64,000 nucleotides of DNA, from NCBI RefSeq assembly GCF_019320115.1, contig NC_089595.1, forward strand, positions 106,957,611-107,021,610, read 5' to 3'. Position numbers and translations under genes: made by a program. Shown in pieces: positions 45,660 through 55,573 of the stretch; the first letter of the stretch is position 1, and each line of letters starts with the position of its first letter. A model generated the notes under the pieces. It was not told the DNA's origin and did not search any database. It saw only the letters and a program-made list of their open reading frames with translations. Source of the stretch: Miscanthus floridulus. Lineage: Eukaryota > Streptophyta > Magnoliopsida > Poales > Poaceae.

Positions 45660-46225
45660 ACTCACGGCATAGATGGGATAGGACCGGATATCCAGTGTTT
45701 GATTTAGTAGATTATTGGGATAAGAAAATCCCTGGATAGAGAATATACCACAAGATGCTGGATTTTCTGGTTCATAAAAATCTTGCGGACCAGCTTATCC
45801 ATGTGTTCAAATCTTTGTCATTAGTAAATAAATTAAGGATTATTAGTTTGTTATATTATTACTTAATAATTATGATGGTAGGATTAGTTTTGATAAATGA
45901 TAATACATTGATTAGTGCATGTTTCATGTGCTAATTAGGTTATTAATGGCGCTAATTAACATATTTTTAAAGTTAGTGATTATTATGACAAAATTAGTAT
46001 TAGTGTATATTTATTAGTGTGTAATTAGTTGTTATTATTTTTAAATAATAGATATAATTAATCAACTATTCTTATCCCATCCACTTTCATCCATCTAACC
46101 AAACAGAAAAATAACTCGTTCCAGCCATCCAACTAAACATGCATCATACATATCCTTATCCTAATATCCATAGATCATCATATCACATCCAACTTCGTCC
46201 TCGAACCAAACGGATGATGACCAGG
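45660..46225. mobile_element. About 565-bp non-autonomous insertion in block B
   Basis: Block A passes from CTTAGTCACGG to TATCATATAGAGGTACTGG in about 30 bp, while block B has an extra AT-rich stretch. The left end has TGGGATAGGACCGGATATCC and the right end has AACCAAACGGATGATGACC. TATCCCATCCACTTTCATCC-like pieces sit inside. Clean TIRs and a TSD were not found. Confidence 0.55.
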
Positions 46226-47331
46226 TACCAGGTTAGATAGAGCTTATCATAGAGGTACTGGAGGCTGAGACTGAAGCCATCTCGTTTGACCCTGACCAGG
46301 TACCAAACGCAGGATGCTTGCCATTCTTCCTCTGCAATCAGAGTAGAAGTCACAGAAATAGTTTCAAAAAAAAAAAGAAGTCACAGAAATATATATTTTT
46401 TAAAACCACCGGCAGCTGCCCGGCATATATTAATAGAGAGGAAGAGTGCGTTTAAAGGGCAATATATCGTCAGAAATATAGCGTAATAAAGGGCGCTGTT
46501 TGAATATTTCAAAGTGGAATAGAAAAGGCTGCTGCTGGCTGTTAGAGCTTCAACTCCTAGAAAGTTTCGGAAAAGGAGAAGCGAAATGGTACAAGGACAA
46601 GGCACCGGTACAGTTCTGTATCTAATCTCCAGTTGCGCTGAGCCGATCAGCAGCAAACGACGTAGCACCGTTTCCAGCCTCGAGATTTCAGATATTCTGA
46701 GAGTTCCCCTTTTTTTTAGAAAATAGTGGAGTTTTTTTTGCCCCTTTGGAACACTGAATTATCATTCAGAATTAGGAGGTGGATAGTGATATGAGACAAT
46801 CTAACATTTAGCACGTCACCTGGAAGATACGGACGAATTTCAGAGACAGTTGTCCTGAAATTAGAGTGCTCTTTCTGAATCTATGGCGTCAGGCAGACCC
46901 ATCTCAGGGTAATCAGGTGGTGCACAACAATAATAGGTCCAATTTTTTTTTTTTTACAGCGATCCCACTGAGAACAGTATTAGAGTCTGCGTGAGAGAGA
47001 ATCGAAGAGACATTTCATACATGGTTTGAGAAGTCATCAGCACAGCAGTTAGAAAGTCTGGTGACTCAACTGACAGAACATTCTGAATCTTTATTCCATA
47101 TCTAAAAAGCTATCTCATCTGAACAACACAACTGGCTAGCCTTAGTTTTTCCCTTATAATAATAAAGTGACTTAGGTGTATACATGCATGGGATCAAACC
47201 ATTCTGATTCTACTCATTACATGAACTCAGCAAGATTAGATACCAGTCCAGTGACACCAGAGTGTCATCAGTCACCGGATGTTTATCCTGTTCTTGGCCA
47301 TGCAGGATGATGGAACTTGGAAGTAACGTGA

Positions 47332-48293
47332 TCAGTGTCCATTCCCTGGCTTCCTGCGTGGATCATGTTTGGGGTTGGACCCACCGTAGTCGTAATCCTG
47401 AACGTCCGTCAGAACCCTCCTGCTGCGTCTCTGCGTTTTGGGGAAAGGTGAGTGAATAGGGTGGAACTGTCATTTTAAAATATCTAATCTTTGGAAAAAA
47501 TTTTATCCAAACAAATAATAATAGTCCACTGACTGAATTGTAGCAAATACTATATGCTTTCTATAAAAGCAGCTAAAGCTTTCACTAAAAAGATAATAAT
47601 AATAACAGAACCGAAACAAAACGTCTAGAACAGCATGATCACATAGGATCAGCTTTCCTGTACTCTACTGCTCCTTAAAAAAATTCAGAAGAGCACATGT
47701 CACAGAATTTGTATGACCTCCTATCAGAGGCAAAAAAAACTCAAACAATAGGTCTAGCTACTATTTATATTTCCCCAACAGCTAGTTAGTTTCACAGTCA
47801 ACTTCTAGATAAAGAGGCGCTCTGCACCCTCCATATTACTGGGTTTGCCGGAATCAGTGGAAAATTATTCAGGCAGGGACTATCGTCCACCCCGGTGATC
47901 TTTCAAAAAAAAAGAAAAAAAAAACTTCTAGCTAAAGAGACTAAACATGGGCAAACCAATTAGCCTCCAATGATGGTTCTTAAACACGATTTCACTTTCT
48001 TTAATTAATGTAAGGAAAAGGTAAAACCAATTGTTCTTACTTCTGTCAGACTGTTTCAACCAAGATTAGCATATACGGACCTCAATCACTTCAAAACGAT
48101 CTGCATCATTGGCTTGTGTAGTTGTAGCTCGTCCTGCATTCAAACAGACAGGAATCATGTACGACTAACTAACCGTCAAGGGAAATACACATCTAACACA
48201 AGGAAACAGACTGTGAAGAGGCGTACCTGAAGATGCACTGAACAATAGAAACACCACGAGGATAACGGTGAAGATGAACCTGAGCTTAGGCAT
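47332..48293 (-). CDS. PSY-type secreted peptide precursor (tyrosine-sulfated signalling peptide), 3 exons, 72 aa
   Basis: Minus-strand exons, 5' to 3': 48293-48227 (67 bp), 48133-48081 (53 bp) and 47430-47332 (99 bp, TGA stop). The sum is 219 bp, frame kept, all introns GT-AG. Residues 1-22 form a signal peptide (MPKLRFIFTVILVVFLLFSA). A short acidic pro-region follows (QANDADRFEVIE), then basic RRSRR. The C-terminus carries DVQDYDYGGSNPKHDPRRKP. PSY peptides are defined by an Asp-Tyr that is sulfated by TPST, followed by a (S/A)NPKHDP-like block. PSY1 promotes cell expansion through leucine-rich-repeat receptor kinases. DY, the NPKHDP block and the small size all fit. Start choice: first ATG before the hydrophobic stretch. 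No single ORF covers it, so simple ORF scans miss it. Which PSY paralogue it is cannot be said. Confidence 0.82.
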
Positions 48294-48392
48294 TATTGGT
48301 CTACTAAGCAGCGCCGTGAGCCGGCAGAGTCTCCTTCCTTATGCAGCTCAGGACTGTCAACTGTGGCGAGGAGCTGAAACGTAGCAATGGCC

Positions 48393-48402
48393 CCTTTATA
48401 TA
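48393..48402 (-). promoter_or_regulatory. TATA box of the PSY-type gene
   Basis: The minus strand reads TATATAAAGG, 100 bp upstream of the start codon at 48293. This allows a TSS about 70 bp before the ATG. It is a strong consensus TATA. Confidence 0.7.
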
Positions 48403-49495
48403 CGACGAAACGATGCGCTGCTCCTACAGCTGGAAAGCAAGGAGAGGGCACACCAATTGTCCAAGCTTTTGCAATAGTGTGCCCTGTGCTGTGCCACCAG
48501 TGATCTGCCTCTGCTCTGCCTCTACGGGCTAGCCATGAAAACGAAAGCCAATATGGTCCTCCCAGCACAAGGTCAACTATGATTCGCATGCAGAAGAGCG
48601 ACCTTCCGAACCACTCACTATTCTAGTCATCACCACCACAGTCCACAGGTTAAGACAGAGCAAAAGCAGAGCTAGCACACAGTGCAAACTGTTCACGGGC
48701 TCATTTGTTGGGTGCTGGTTGCGCGAAGCAGCACATGTACAACTGTTCATTGCTGTACAGTGTTCACAGCCATTTGTTGGGTGCTGGGTGCTGGCGCAGT
48801 GGTGCGGCACGCACGCACGGCACAGTTGCACGCTCTGGAGGTGGAGCAGTGCGCGCCGCGCGTGCTATAGTGCAGTGCCATTTCGATCTGCAGCGCTAGC
48901 ATGCGTACCTATCACCCGACCTACGGCTGGGGCGACGCACACGGGCGCAGGAGGAGGCAGGACGATGGGATCGTGACCAGTGCTACTAGTGCAGCACGAG
49001 CGGCGCCCACTACCGGAGGCAGCGCGCACCGTCGCCGCCGACCGGTTGCTCCCGCGTGCATGATGCATGTATGTAGTAGTAGTACTGGCCAGCAGCAACA
49101 GCAACAGCAAGCGGCCTAAAAGATGGCTGCGGCCTGCGGCTGGGCGGGCCGGCGGGTGACCCACCGTCGCGTCGCGGAAAGATCGCGGCTTTGTGCAGGC
49201 GAGTGGACGTTGAGGTTGCAGATCGCATCGCACAAGGGCGACCGAGGCTGCGAGGTAACTGGCCGAAAGCGTCGGAGATGGAGGTGGAGGGGGACGACAG
49301 GCGCAGCAGCGAGCCAGCGACGATCATCCGCCGATCCGCGGCCGCAGGTGCAGGGGTGCTGTTACTGGCAGCAGCACCAATGGGAATGGGATAGTGAGTG
49401 GGGGCTCCTGCAGCGCGAGAGGTCGGTCGAGCCGGCCATCTGCCCATCCAGTTATTCCTAACCTCTACTCTAGCACATTGGTGTGTTTCTGCGTG
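48403..49495. other. Upstream region of the PSY-type gene, GC-rich from 48780
   Basis: CATTTGTTGGGTGCTGG occurs twice (about 48702 and 48769), a short direct repeat. From 48860 to 49440 both strands have overlapping Arg/Ser/Gly-rich frames without domains. They look like chance openings in GC-rich DNA. A CAGCAGCAACAGCAACAGCA run lies at about 49090-49112. No gene is called. Confidence 0.5.
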
Positions 49496-49604
49496 GAGAA
49501 AATTGCAATTATAGAACGTGAAACAATGCGCTTCGTTATTATAGGACTTCAAACGTCGATTTCACTAAAATGACCCATGAAACGTTGGCACTTTGTTATA
49601 CATG

Positions 49605-51549
49605 TGAAAACTCTAGTTTGGTTTTGGTGAATTGATGAAACCCTAAGTGCTAACATAGTTTATCAAGTGATCACGAGATAGGTAGCACATTCCAAGTGGT
49701 GAAGCAAATGAAGATCATGACATGATGATGGTGATGTCATGTGATGATCAAGTGCTTGGACTTGAAAAGAAGAAAGAGAAAAACAAAAGGCTTAAGGCAA
49801 AGGTATAAATGGTAGGAGCCATTTTGTTTTGGTGATCGAGACATTTAGCGAGTGTAATCATATTTAGGATCGATAGCCGTACTATTAAGAGGGGGTGAAA
49901 CTCGTATCGGAATGCGGTTATCAAAGTGCCACTAGATGCTCTAACTCATTGCATATGCATTTAGGATCTAGTGGAGTGCTAACATCCTTGAAAATATTTG
50001 TGAAAATATGCTAACACACATATGCACAAGGTGCTACACTTGGTGGTTGACACATTTGAGCAAGAGTTAGGAACTTCACCGGCGGAGTGTCCGCCCGTAG
50101 AGTACGGACAGTCCGACGATGCCACCGGCGCCCTATATAGAAAAGACATGATCTCACTGGAGTGACCGGACGCTGGCCTCTACGGGACCGGCACGTCCGG
50201 TCAGTGACAGCAGTGAGCTCGCGTCTTGGTCTTGTGACCGGACACTGGCGCGAAATCTGACCGGACGCTCAGGGTCTGAGTCCGATCAGTGCTGACATAC
50301 GTTGACGTGGGGCGCACAGATGAGACATTGAGTGATCGGACGCTGGGAGAGTCCGGTCGGGCATGACCGGACGTGTCCGGTCGTGAAATTTCGCGTTTGG
50401 AACCTTACTGGAGACCGGACGATGGGGTCCTGCGTCCGGTCACTTTCTAGCGGCGCATCCAGTCATCACTTGACCGTTGAGATTGGGCGATCAATATTTG
50501 AAGCAAGGGGACACATGGCACGCATCGTGTGACCGAACGCTGAGGTCCAGCGTCCGGTCAATATGACCGGAGCGTCCGGTCACCCTGTGTTGTGCCCAGT
50601 GAAGGGGTACAACGGTTCTATTTCGTGGAGACTTCTATTTAAGCCCCATGGCCGGCTCAAGCTCACTCTCTTGGCCATTTGCATTGACATAGCAACCTTA
50701 TGAGCTTAGCCAAAGCCCTTCCACTCATCTCCATCATAGATTCAATATCTTTGTGAGATTGAGAGAGAATCCAAGTGCATTGCTTGAGTGTTTGCATCTA
50801 GAGGCACTTGGTGTTCGTGTTTCGCTGCGGGATTCACTTGTTATTCTGGGTGGTTGCCGCCACCTAGATGGCTTGGAGCAGCGAGGATCGTCGAGCGGAG
50901 AGTGGTGATTGTCTCCGGCTCCGATCGTGGTGATTGTGAGGGGTTCTTGACCTTTCCCCGGCGGAGAGCCAAAAGGTATTCTAGTGGATTGCTCGTGGCT
51001 TGTGTGATCCTCATCTTGTGTTGGTTGTGCGGCACCCTATTGAGGGTTTGGCGTGTGATGCCAATTAGCGCGTGAACCTCCAAGTGAGTGAATCGCCACA
51101 ACGAGGAGTAGCTTGCCGACAAGCAAGTAAACCTCGGTAAAAAATCATTGTGTTCACCCTTTGATTCCGAGGTGATTGGTCTTCATTGTTATTCATTCTT
51201 GTGATCGATTGACTCATTCCGCAACACGATGGTATAACCTTCTTGCTCACTCTCTTTACATTACCGTAAACTAGTTATCAAGCTCTTTAGTGTAGCTAAT
51301 TGTGAGAGCTTATTAGTTTGGTTAGTATAGCTCTTTAGTTAACCTTTGAGAGCACACTAACTTAGTGTAGTGACATAGTTATTGTGTGGATAGAAACTAT
51401 ATCAACTTGAATTGTGGTAGGTGGCTTGCTTTTTTGGTAGGTTAGCGCAACACTTGCTTCGCCTTATAATTGTCTAACCGGTTTGCTAAGTGTTGTTGTA
51501 GAAATTTTTATTAGGCTATTCACCCCCCTCTAGCCATTAGGACTTTTTA
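49605..51549 (+). mobile_element. Solo LTR, 1.95 kb, inside the left MULE inverted repeat
   Basis: It starts TGAAAACTCTAGTTTGG and ends CTAGCCATTAGGACTTTTTA. ACATG is duplicated on both sides (49600-49604 and 51550-51554). In related grass LTRs the end is usually ...CTTTCA before a Met-tRNA PBS; here CA has become TA. No PBS, internal sequence or second LTR follows, so this is a solo LTR left by recombination between LTRs. Orientation is taken from that end. Strand and family are by recognition. Confidence 0.85.
50090..50585. repeat. Cluster of GACCGGACGCT / GTCCGGTCA motifs in the solo LTR
   Basis: At least ten scattered copies of CCGGACG(C)/(G)CGTCCGGTC-type words occur in both orientations, spaced 15-50 bp. 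They concentrate possible CCGG methylation targets and short palindromic pairs. They may be regulatory in the LTR; nothing more can be said. Confidence 0.7.
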
Positions 51550-51755
51550 ACATGACATTTGATCTTTTTAATTACTTTTCTCAACTAAAATACATGTATT
51601 TTGCCATGATGTGACCGTATTGCCCTTCTGACTTTTGTATCCTTGATCGATCGTATCTTTTCATCTCTCGACGTTTCATCTCTCCCTCGCGACGCCCGAC
51701 GCGCCGTTCCTCCTTCCCTCCCCATGCTGTTGTTCCCTTCCCATCTTTGGCTCCC

Positions 51756-53351
51756 ATGGATGGAGAGCCGCCGCCCGAAGATGATGGACGCCCGATCGCC
51801 ATGGACGGCCACGCAGCCGAACCCCTGGCGGCCTCTGCCCTAGCCGCTCGGGGTCATGGCCTGGACGCGTAGGCCGCGGCAGCCGATGGCCATGTACAGC
51901 CGGTAGTGGAGGTCCCTACCGACGCCAGTGCTCTAGTCCTAGCCAGAACATTGCTGCCCACTGCTCCTCTTCCGGCAATAGAGTACAACCTTCCTGTTCT
52001 TGAAGTGCAAAGGTATTGGCTGCACTAGATTTCTGTTTTTTACCACGATAGTAGTAGATAGTAGTAAAACTTGATTTCACTTGTTTAGGTCCCAAGTAAA
52101 TCATGTGGAAAATATGAAAAGAGTTGATTGGGATAACATACAAATAGTGGAGACACATGATGATGAAGGTCGTATTGCACTTATGAGTGAGTCGCAGATT
52201 TGTGAGCTTTTAGGCTTGACAGAGGAGGACACAACAAATATACCTGCACAGGGCTTTGATTGCCGAATGGATGAACAGGGGCATGATAATGAGCTTGGGC
52301 AAAATAATGATGGTGCTGCCATTCCTACTAGTGATGAGGTACCCGGTGAGATGGTCATTTCATATGATAAGAACAACCCATCAATGGATTTAGGAACAGT
52401 GTACCCAACAATGGAGGAGTTCAAGTTGGCAGTGCGGCAATTTGCCATCAATAAGAAGTTTGATTTAGGAACAGAGAAGTCATGTAAGACGAGATTTAGG
52501 GCTTTTTGCAAGTCCGGTGATGAAGATTGCCGTTGCCCTTGGAGGATAAATGGCACCAAACATAAAGGCCAAAGCACTGTGGAGGTGAATAATTTTTTTC
52601 TTTCATTAATTCTACTTTTTATGTAAATTAATATGAATCTCATTGATTTTTTATTTTGCAGGTAACCGTCTTAGTCGATAACCATACATGTGTGTCTAGC
52701 ATGAGGCAGATAACTACAACTCCAAATCTGAAGTGGGTAGCTAGCAAGGCTGTGAGTATCCTTAGAGATGATCCAAATATTGGTGCTAAGGAATTGCAAA
52801 AGAAGTTGCAGACAGATCACAAGTGTCAAATTGCATATGACACTATATGGCGGGGTAAAGAAAGAGCTCTTGATGAGGTTTATGACAAATGGGAAGAGAG
52901 TTTTGAGCTCTTGTTTAGGTGGAAGGCCGATGTAATGATGCGGTGCCCCAGGAGTGTCGTTGAGATTGAGGTACTTCAGGTGGATGGTCAAGTATATTTT
53001 CACTATTTTTTCTGTGCTCTTAAACCATGCATTGATGGTTTCTTGGAAGGTTGTAGGCCTCATTTGAGCATAGATGCTACAACACTTAATGGAAGGTGGA
53101 ATGGTCACTTGGTGGCAGCTATAGCAGTTGATGGTCACAATTGGATGTATCCACTCGCTCATGGCTTCATAGCTTCAGAAACAACAGACAACTGGACTTG
53201 GTTCATGGAACAATTAAAGAAGGCTATATGTGATCCTTCACTCCTTGCTGTTTTTTCTGATATTTGCAAGGGCTTGGAGAATGCAGTGAAGAATGTATTC
53301 CCAAATGCAGAGCAAAGAGAATGCTTTTATCATCTTATCAAAAAATTTTAG
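51756..53351 (+). pseudogene. MuDR-type transposase, 3 exons, broken and 3'-truncated
   Basis: Exons 51756-52012, 52089-52584 and 52662-53351 join in frame with GT-AG introns. The start ATG at 51756 opens MDGEPPPEDDGRPIAMDGHA. Exon 1 has an in-frame TAG near 51868. The MuDR DNA-binding region (MEEFKLAVRQFAINKKFDLG, CRCPWRING) ends exon 2. Exon 3 has NIGAKELQKKLQ and the MULE catalytic core with the first Asp (HLSIDATTLNGRWNG) and second Asp (AVFSDICKGLENAV), then the Cys/His pair (RECFYHLIKKF). A TAG follows at 53349. Frame-continuing residues (RYRGFDQIYPTARAY) run to about 53460, then the remainder is gone, including the third acidic residue and any zinc finger. It is therefore inactive. Confidence 0.88.
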
Positions 53352-53727
53352 AAGAGATATAGAGGGTTTGACCAGATATATCCTACGGCAAGGGCTTATA
53401 GAGAAGACATATTCTATGACAATATAGCAAAAATGGTAAGTGAATCATCAGAAGCAGTGAAATAGTTATAGACCAATCATCAGAAGCAGAGAAAGCTACA
53501 CATTGGATGAATTATTTTAGTTGTGATGAGATGTAAACTCATGCTTTATTTCATATGACTTGGATCTTGTTTGGAACTAAATTATGGTCTTCTGAGATGA
53601 ACTTGTTTATGCTAGAATCATGGTTTTATGAGATGAGCTCGTTTGTGCTAAATTCATGGTTTTATCTATTACTTGTAATTGTGTATGGATCATCTTTGAT
53701 AATTTATATTACATATTAAACTGTACA

Positions 53728-53880
53728 TGGCGGCCAGCCAGCCCAGGCCACGCCCAGCCATGGCCAGGCGCCGGCCAGCCATGCCCAGGCACTAGCCAGC
53801 CGGCCTAGGCGGCGGCCAGCCATGCCTAGGCGCGGCTGGCCAGCCATCCCAGACCACGGCCAGCCAGGCAGGCCAGGCGA
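53728..53880. repeat. GCCAGCC/AGGC minisatellite-like stretch in the MULE
   Basis: GGCCAGCCAUGCC-like words (GGCCAGCC, CATGCCCAGGC, GGCCAGCCATGCCTAGGC) repeat about eight times with variation of unit length. It lies just inside the right arm of the MULE, in place of the lost transposase 3' end. Confidence 0.75.
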
Positions 53881-54190
53881 TGCAGCCCCATCCCACGTCA
53901 ATTGAAGCCCTGAGGGCAATACGGTCACATCATGACGAAATACATGTATTTTAGTTGAGAAAAGTGATTAAAAAGACCAAATGTCATGTATAACAAAGTG
54001 CCAACGTTTTAAGGGCCGTTTTAGCGAAGTCGATGTTTGGAGTCCTATAATAGCGAAGCGCATTATTTCGCGTCCTATAATTGCAATTTTCTCTTCTGTG
54101 TGGGAGTGTGGGACACAGGACACGGGTGGGTCCTCTGAATTTGGTACCATGCAGTGATCAGTGGCAGACTGGTAGTACCCCTAAGAAATA

Positions 54191-54437
54191 CTCCCTCTGT
54201 CTAAAAAACGTCGTTTAGAGTTTGTTTCGGCCAAACTTTCTCAAATTTAATTAGATTTATAATAAATACTAATCATATTTATATCTAAAAATAAGTTTAT
54301 CATAAAAATACATTCAATTATCAATTTAATGGTATTTATCATCTATAATAAATAATATATATATATATATTTGGTCAAAGTGAAAAATGTTTGATTTATG
54401 GTGAAGTGAAAATACACTTTTCCGGAGAACAGGAGTG
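54191..54437. mobile_element. Stowaway-like MITE
   Basis: It starts CTCCCTCTGTCTAAAAAACG and ends near CCGGAGAACAGGAGTGAG, with TA at the left flank (54189-54190). Length about 247 bp. The right border is degenerate. Confidence 0.7.
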
Positions 54438-55004
54438 AGTTTACATTTTTTTTATAATATATAGTAGACACACCAAAAAGCAATTGGCAGTCTAAAATCT
54501 CAACTTAATAAACATGCTAAAACACCACCAACTGTTCCTATTGCTAGCAAATAAATGACAAACAAAAAGCACCTATTTGTAGTTAGCAACAAAGAATCAT
54601 GAAACCCATCCTTCCCTGTTTTTAAAACCACTAAAATCTAATTTATTGTCGCTAGTAAAATCAGAGAATACATTATTATCAGTTTCTATTGTTTTATTTG
54701 GGTCCTACCCAGTCATCACCATGTCTAGTAGAGGCTCCTTAGTCCTAGACTCCACTCCTGCTATCGTGGATTCGTCGGCTCGATGCCAGGCCGTTCCTCG
54801 TCACTCGTCAGCAATCATCATTGTCCTGCAGTCTCCTGTTCTTTCCTCCCCATTGTCCCTCTTCTTTCTTAGTCTCATCATCTCAGGCTTGCCCTTCCTT
54901 CTGCTGCTGGAAGCTTCTAGATCGGCGAGGCGAGCTCAGTTAGCTTGGTTTTGGACAGAAGACCGTACGACCCGACCGGAAATCTGGTCTAGAGTGAACG
55001 CTCA
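54438..55004. other. Intergenic DNA left of the short-LTR Gypsy element
   Basis: AT-rich until about 54640. A CT-rich stretch at 54700-54920 is open on the plus strand but shows no domain. No gene is called. Confidence 0.45.
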
Positions 55005-55358
55005 TGTCAGAGTATACAAGAAGTAGGCAGCAAGGAAGGGTTCCACTACTGTTGGTCGTCCGGCAACAGCTGTCATGGCGGCGACGACATCTAATGAGAG
55101 CGCGTGGTAGTGACTCCGTTAGGTGATTGGCTTAGATTCTTAAGTCGGTTGATTACCGTTTGTAACGGCGTGGCTTGATGGCGTATAAAACGCCCTGTAA
55201 CCGACAGAGGTCGGCATCGAACAATTGAACCCTGACCCTAACTGAATCGAGCTCTGTTCCTGGTCCTCTGCTGTTTTTGCTTCTCTACTTGACTCCTGCT
55301 GCTCCCCAATCCACTTCTATCTCCAGTTATCCGTCCGAATCCCAGTTGATTCATGACA
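55005..55358 (+). repeat. 5' LTR of the short-LTR Gypsy element
   Basis: It begins TGTCAGAGTATACAAG and ends GATTCATGACA, so the terminal TGTCA...TGACA are perfect inverted repeats. It has a TATA-like GCGTATAAAACGCC at about 55181-55194. Confidence 0.85.
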
Positions 55359-55360
55359 AT

Positions 55361-55372
55361 TGGTATCAAAGC
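55361..55372 (+). promoter_or_regulatory. Primer binding site (initiator Met-tRNA type)
   Basis: TGGTATCAAAGC lies two bases after the LTR. It matches the plant Met-tRNA PBS (TGGTATCAGAGC) except for one base. Confidence 0.85.
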
Positions 55373-55573
55373 CGTCATGATTCTCCTCCTAGATCACGCT
55401 CGTAATTCCAGACGGCAGAAATTGGGGTTCCGCTTCGGCGTTGAACTCGCGATTTTTAGAGGTCCGTGTTTTGGTTGAGCGGGTCGGTGGTGATCACGGG
55501 CTGTTTGTTCGTGCGGCGTAGGTAGATCCTCACTCTGGCGCTGAAGCGGAATCCCACCAAGTTCCAGCAGGAG

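Larger units (their letters stand above)
32632..47092 (+). repeat. Block B of the partial BRF1 duplication, expanded by insertions
   Basis: Homologous pieces of block A appear in order: 32632-33840, 34085-34603, about 34709-34727, about 35106-35181, 44112-44118 and 44459-44627, 45014-45110, about 45630-45660, and 46226-47092. Between them lie insertions absent from A. Removing these gives roughly the 3 kb of block A. The order and same orientation show one duplication event followed by independent insertions. Confidence 0.88.
49496..54093 (+). mobile_element. Mutator-like element (MULE) with long TIRs and 9-bp TSD
   Basis: The left end begins GAGAAAATTGCAATTATAG and the right end closes with its inverse CTATAATTGCAATTTTCTC. 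The inverted arms extend about 190 bp. The left arm is split by a solo LTR (49605-51549) and resumes at 51550. Flanks are TTCTGCGTG (49487-49495) and TTCTGTGTG (54094-54102), a 9-bp TSD with one C/T difference. Long TIRs plus 9-bp TSD plus a MuDR-type transposase make this a clear MULE. Net of the LTR it is about 2.65 kb. Confidence 0.93.

Noticed and set aside
48865..49552. Arg/Ser-rich frames upstream of the PSY-type gene
   Set aside because: Several overlapping frames on both strands in GC-rich DNA, partly inside the MULE end, with no domain or splice support.
54355..54372. AT dinucleotide run
   Set aside because: A simple microsatellite inside a MITE, of no special meaning.
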